Source of the DNA: Russula earlei
Lineage: Eukaryota > Basidiomycota > Agaricomycetes > Russulales > Russulaceae
Direction of reading: 5' to 3'
DNA: 64,000 nt
Assembly: GCA_025769875.1 (NCBI GenBank)
Contig: JAGFNK010000059.1
Span: forward strand, 62,001 to 126,000
The notes under the pieces were generated by a model, which was not told where the DNA came from, made no database searches, and was given only the letters and a program-made list of their open reading frames with translations. The number at the start of each line of letters is the position of its first letter. Within the stretch, counting starts at the first letter, position 1. The position numbers and the translations under genes were made by a program. This document shows positions 60,591 to 64,000 of the stretch, in pieces.

Positions 60591-63500
60591 CTAATGACTG
60601 ACGTATTGAAAAACGAATGATACATCTGGGTAACCCACTTCAGCTCTGAGTAAGTCGTCGTGGTTGTTTCTCAGTTCTTCGTTTGTGAAATGATTCCACC
60701 TAATATTGGGACGTGTCAGATAGCCTTGAAGAGATGTCCAAGGTGGGAATACGCGCGTGCTGGCATCACCATAGAGCAGTGCCGGAGCCTTAATGGTCTG
60801 TTTTCCATGCTTGCAACGCTTGCATTTGAAAGTCTCGTGCGTCTCACATTCCGTGTGTTCGTTGAACAAAAACAATTTTCTGAGGGCGTCAATCGAAAAG
60901 TGACGCTCTGCGTCTTCTTTTTCGTCTACCACAGCTGAAGAAAGGGCTTGCTTGGACGCCTGACGTTGGAATATCTTTTCTTCTATCGTGCCTGTGGATA
61001 TGAAACGGTAGACAAAACCTGCGAAGGCCATTGAATACACAGTTACGAACACAAAGAAGGCAATGCACACATTCTTTCTTCTGGCCGTCGCGCCAGACAC
61101 GCGCCAAAGCCTGCTGGTCCGCCGCAGGATTCCAATCTAGGGGCCTGGCGTGAGGAAGGACAGTCGAGTTCCTCAATGAGGAAAGCTTACCTGGGTCAAA
61201 TAAGATCAAGCGGTTTGCTCCAATGAGGTTAATTCCACATCCACCAGCCTTACTACTGAGCAGGAATACGAATTCTTTGCCTTCAGGATCATTGAATTGA
61301 TCAACTAACTTCTGGCGCTTTGTGATGGTCATCGTGCCATCTAGGCGGAAGTAACCATACCTAGGGAATTGAAATGAGCGCAGCAGAGCACGACAGACTT
61401 TGGCTCACTTCTTGCTCCGGAGAAGTTTCTCAAAAATATCTAACGTCTGAGTGTAATTGCTGATGAGAACGATCTTATCATTGGTTTCAGTGCGGATACG
61501 ATGCAAGAACCTCTCGCGAGCTTTTAGTGTTCAATTTCCGGAAGCAGATTCAAAATTCACCTCTCTAGCACTATAAACTTGCCGCTCCACTCACAGTGCA
61601 CCGTTTGATTCCTGTCACGACCCTTCCCACCAGTTGTTTGACCAGGTCCGCAAAATCCTTCCGGTATTAAATGCTCTGAGCCATAAAGGTCACTGGGAAG
61701 GTCGAGCAGTTCAGGGTGATTGCAGAGTTTCTTAAGGATATTGATCGCCTTCAAAGGCTGCGAGTCCACGCCTCTAAGTAGCGCTTGAATTTCGGGAGAC
61801 GAAATAAACAACTTGTAAAGTGAGAGCTGGAAGTCCGATAGTGCACAGAACACGACCTGCTCGTATTTGACAGGAACTACAAAGGAGAATCAGAGTGTGT
61901 AGAAACTGTAAAACCATAGCAACACACGGTATTTGGAGAGAAGGTCGTTCGTTCGGCGAATGATGAATTTGGAAACCAGATCGCCAAGCTCCTTCAGCTT
62001 CTTCTCGCTCGTGGCCTTCACTTCGTCAGTCGCGTCCGCATCCCGGCCTCTAATAATGGCATTCTCAAAGTTCTTCCGAAAATCGTTTTTCGAGCCTAAG
62101 AAATTTGGATTTGCAAAATTAAGCAAGGAAAAGTACTCTGAAAGGTCGTTCTGAGAGGTATCGTTCCCATTTCAGCAGGCGTAATACCTTGACAAACGAA
62201 ATCATACCTGGATGGGAGTCCCAGAGAGGATAACGCGACGCTTTACATCAAGAGAGTTCAGAGCTTGGAATGTAAGCGAGTCTAATGCACAGAGGCTTGA
62301 GGTCAGCAGGGAAGTGACGTAGGAATGTGAGCCTATATACCAGAATTCTTCAAGCGATGTCCCTCATCGCAAAGGAGAAGGCCAATTTTGCAATTCACCA
62401 GATATGCCGTCAGTGTTCTCAGTGTTTCGTACGAGACGATCATAACTAACATGTGGCAGTCAGACTGTGAACCCCGGTTCGGGAATATATTATTAACCTG
62501 GCTGGGTGATGTTCCTCCCGCTGGCCGCAACCCAGCGTGCCACCCTCTCGAGCAGTTCGGCCTTCCCACCTTTGCCATCCACAGCTAGGGAGGTAAGGGT
62601 GTCCTTACCTAGCCACTTTGCTGGGAAAAGATCAGCGATACGTTTTAGTAACATGCAAATCCTGTCGAACCCAGTTCATTAGCCCAGTTTTTCACGAGGC
62701 TTGACGGGCAAGCAATGATGGACTTTTCGACGGTCGGCTTCCCCGCGTGCGGGGACTGTTTGAGGAGCGTCCAGAGTAAGGCGATGCACTGCAGCGTCTT
62801 GCCGAGACCCATTTCGTCGGCCATGATGCACCCGTATTGGTTCTCAACGACCATACCGGTCGTACAACGATACAAGAACTAGAAGGGGTAATGCTCGAGG
62901 TAAGGCTGGTCAATACAGTCAAGCGAAACCACACGAACTTTAACACCTTCCACTTGATGAGGTCGCAAAACTTTCGAGAGGCGGGGATCGATGACAACTG
63001 GCACCTTGTTGCATCGCGTCTTTTTCTCTTTGCCACCGCCTAGCAGCTCTCTTAAGCTCTTGTGTGGGTTGTATAATCCTGCGCACTTCTCCCTTGTTTC
63101 CTTCTCGACTTGGGCCCTGAACTCTTCCTTTTCTCGTGCCTTCCTCTCTTCATCTGTCTCCCGCGTATCGACGGTGGGGTCGTAGAGGACGATTGCATGA
63201 TCCTCCATTGGATCGTGTAGCGGCCGGGGTATGAGCTTTATCGGGGGCCTTATGCCAAGCGAGGGATTTGATTGAACTATCTTGACAATCTCGCCGTTCT
63301 TGTTTGTCATCATGGGGATGGTGTATCTACGCGGACCAAATAGCTCCTTGAAGGGCTTTGGCTTATAAACAGGAAACACAACGGCTTCGCCGACTGGGGG
63401 ACTTGCAGTATCACTAGATGGCTTTCTCTTCTTGGCTGATTTCGAGCCGGAATCTGAATCTGTGTCGTCGTCGGCGTTCTCCTCATAAGAGATGCGCTTC

Positions 63501-63616
63501 CGCTTCCTCTGTGGCTGAGCACGCTGTACGACGAGCGTTGGGACCTTGAAAGGTTTGTTGATGCGAGTACTTTCACCAAGCCCATCTGTCGTGGTGGTGG
63601 GTGCTCTGCGAAGCAT
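60591..63616 (-). CDS. RAD54: DNA repair and recombination ATPase RAD54
   Basis: Spliced, ATG 63616 ([13 protein letters not shown]), stop at 60591, about 830 residues. SNF2-family translocase that stimulates Rad51 strand exchange. The N-terminus has basic nuclear-targeting patches ([21 protein letters not shown]) and the [40 protein letters not shown] segment typical of Rad54. Helicase motifs: [13 protein letters not shown] (I), [13 protein letters not shown] (Ia), [13 protein letters not shown] (II, DEGH), [17 protein letters not shown] (V) and the [12 protein letters not shown] motif VI near 61110. After a Cys pair cluster ([13 protein letters not shown]) the protein ends [10 protein letters not shown]. 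The start at 63616 is preferred to an in-frame start at 63631. A perfect MluI box (ACGCGT) lies 50 bp upstream of the start codon. Confidence 0.96.
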
Positions 63617-63666
63617 CACTGTTATTGTCAAGTAAATAAATGCGCATGAAGCAATCCCGACTGTTT

Positions 63667-63672
63667 ACGCGT
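63667..63672. promoter_or_regulatory. MluI cell-cycle box upstream of RAD54
   Basis: Palindromic ACGCGT, 50 bp before the RAD54 start codon, next to a CACGTG E-box at 63678-63683. In yeasts MBF binds this core to drive G1/S transcription of replication and repair genes. Role here is inferred; one copy can occur by chance. Confidence 0.45.
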
Positions 63673-63746
63673 CGTATCACGTGAACGTGGAGCACCAAAT
63701 AAACCAAAACAAAACGATGTACGTAAAAGGAAAATCAAATCTACTA

Positions 63747-64000
63747 CTACCAACGAACGTTCTCTGCCTGCGCTGCCGCATCAGCGAATGCAGAATAGTT
63801 GGCCACCTTGACATGTGATACCACTACAGTTTCGGATAAACCTCGCAGCGCTGATGCCAGCGCCAGCTTCTTAGCGTAGTCTTCGTTTGTCGAAGAGCAG
63901 CAAGCTAAGACCTCTGAGCTCGCCATCACAAGGAACTGATGCGTGTCAGCTAAAGAAGCATTTGTATCACATGACAGAAGACGAACCAGACCACCCTCCC
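63747..64000 (-). CDS. 3' end of an unidentified protein gene, cut by the window edge
   Basis: The last exon runs from an acceptor near 63940 (CATCAG) to the stop at 63747 and codes for about 63 residues, including MASSEVLACCSSTNEDYAKK, ALRGLSETVVVSHVKVANYS and AFADAAAQAENVRW at the end. I do not recognise a family. Several Ala/Ser-rich helical stretches are visible, and no transmembrane or zinc-binding pattern. Upstream sequence to 64000 probably includes an intron, but too little remains to place it. It is also possible that translation starts inside this exon at 63926, giving a very short protein. Confidence 0.45.
   Translation of the reverse strand, partial: EGGLVRLLSCDTNASLADTHQFLVMASSEVLACCSSTNEDYAKKLALASALRGLSETVVVSHVKVANYSAFADAAAQAENVRW

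Overview
This is ordinary nuclear DNA of a filamentous fungus, most likely a basidiomycete of the Agaricomycetes type. The genes are dense, most are cut by many short introns (about 50-75 nt, GT...AG), the proteins are eukaryotic housekeeping families, and one secreted DPBB protein has the layout typical of mushroom-forming fungi. I see no bacterial, viral or transposon gene, no rRNA, no tRNA that I could confirm and no CRISPR array.

Layout, left to right. 0.3-14.4 kb: a DUF4211 nuclear protein (-), diverging from a very large C1-zinc-finger protein (+) that may be a fungal UNC80 relative, then three minus-strand genes: mitochondrial adenylate kinase, a COQ11-like atypical SDR, and a secreted DPBB protein. 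14.8-19 kb: a SCAMP membrane-traffic protein and poly(A)-binding protein (both +). 19.3-26.8 kb: a SAM methyltransferase (-), SAGA subunit SPT8 (-), SRP54 (+) and a small four-helix membrane protein (-). 27.2-33.3 kb: SPT6 (-), head to head with the ribosome-assembly factor RLP24 (+). 33.5-44.5 kb: the autophagy lipid-transfer protein ATG2 (-), then two RPA32 paralogues (-) with an HAD/5'-nucleotidase-like gene (+) between them. 44.7-54.4 kb: NatB subunit NAA25 (-), NCE101 (+), proteasome chaperone PAC3 (-), Mediator MED16 (+) and ribosomal protein L7 (+). 54.4-55.7 kb is a GC-rich stretch without a gene I can support. 55.7-64 kb: a LisH-CTLH-CRA protein (-), a PQ-loop transporter (+), the GYF protein LIN1/CD2BP2 (+), RAD54 (-), and the 3' end of a gene that leaves the window.

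The genes do not form a pathway cluster. The main organisational theme is divergent pairs sharing very short intergenic stretches (65-215 bp between start codons for seven pairs). Themes recur by function: transcription (SPT6, SPT8, MED16), translation and secretion (PAB1, SRP54, RPL7, RLP24, NAA25), and DNA replication/repair (two RPA32 genes, RAD54).

The most interesting items are a probable C/D-box snoRNA inside the longest intron of RPL7, with a 13-nt match to 25S rRNA; the duplicated and diverged RPA32 genes around a nucleotidase-like gene; the A-rich leader of the poly(A)-binding protein gene; a nearly perfect 20-bp-arm hairpin between NAA25 and RPA32; and the C1-finger giant protein. 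Exon boundaries given below were worked out by hand from splice signals and reading frame; where exon lengths are quoted they sum to a whole number of codons.
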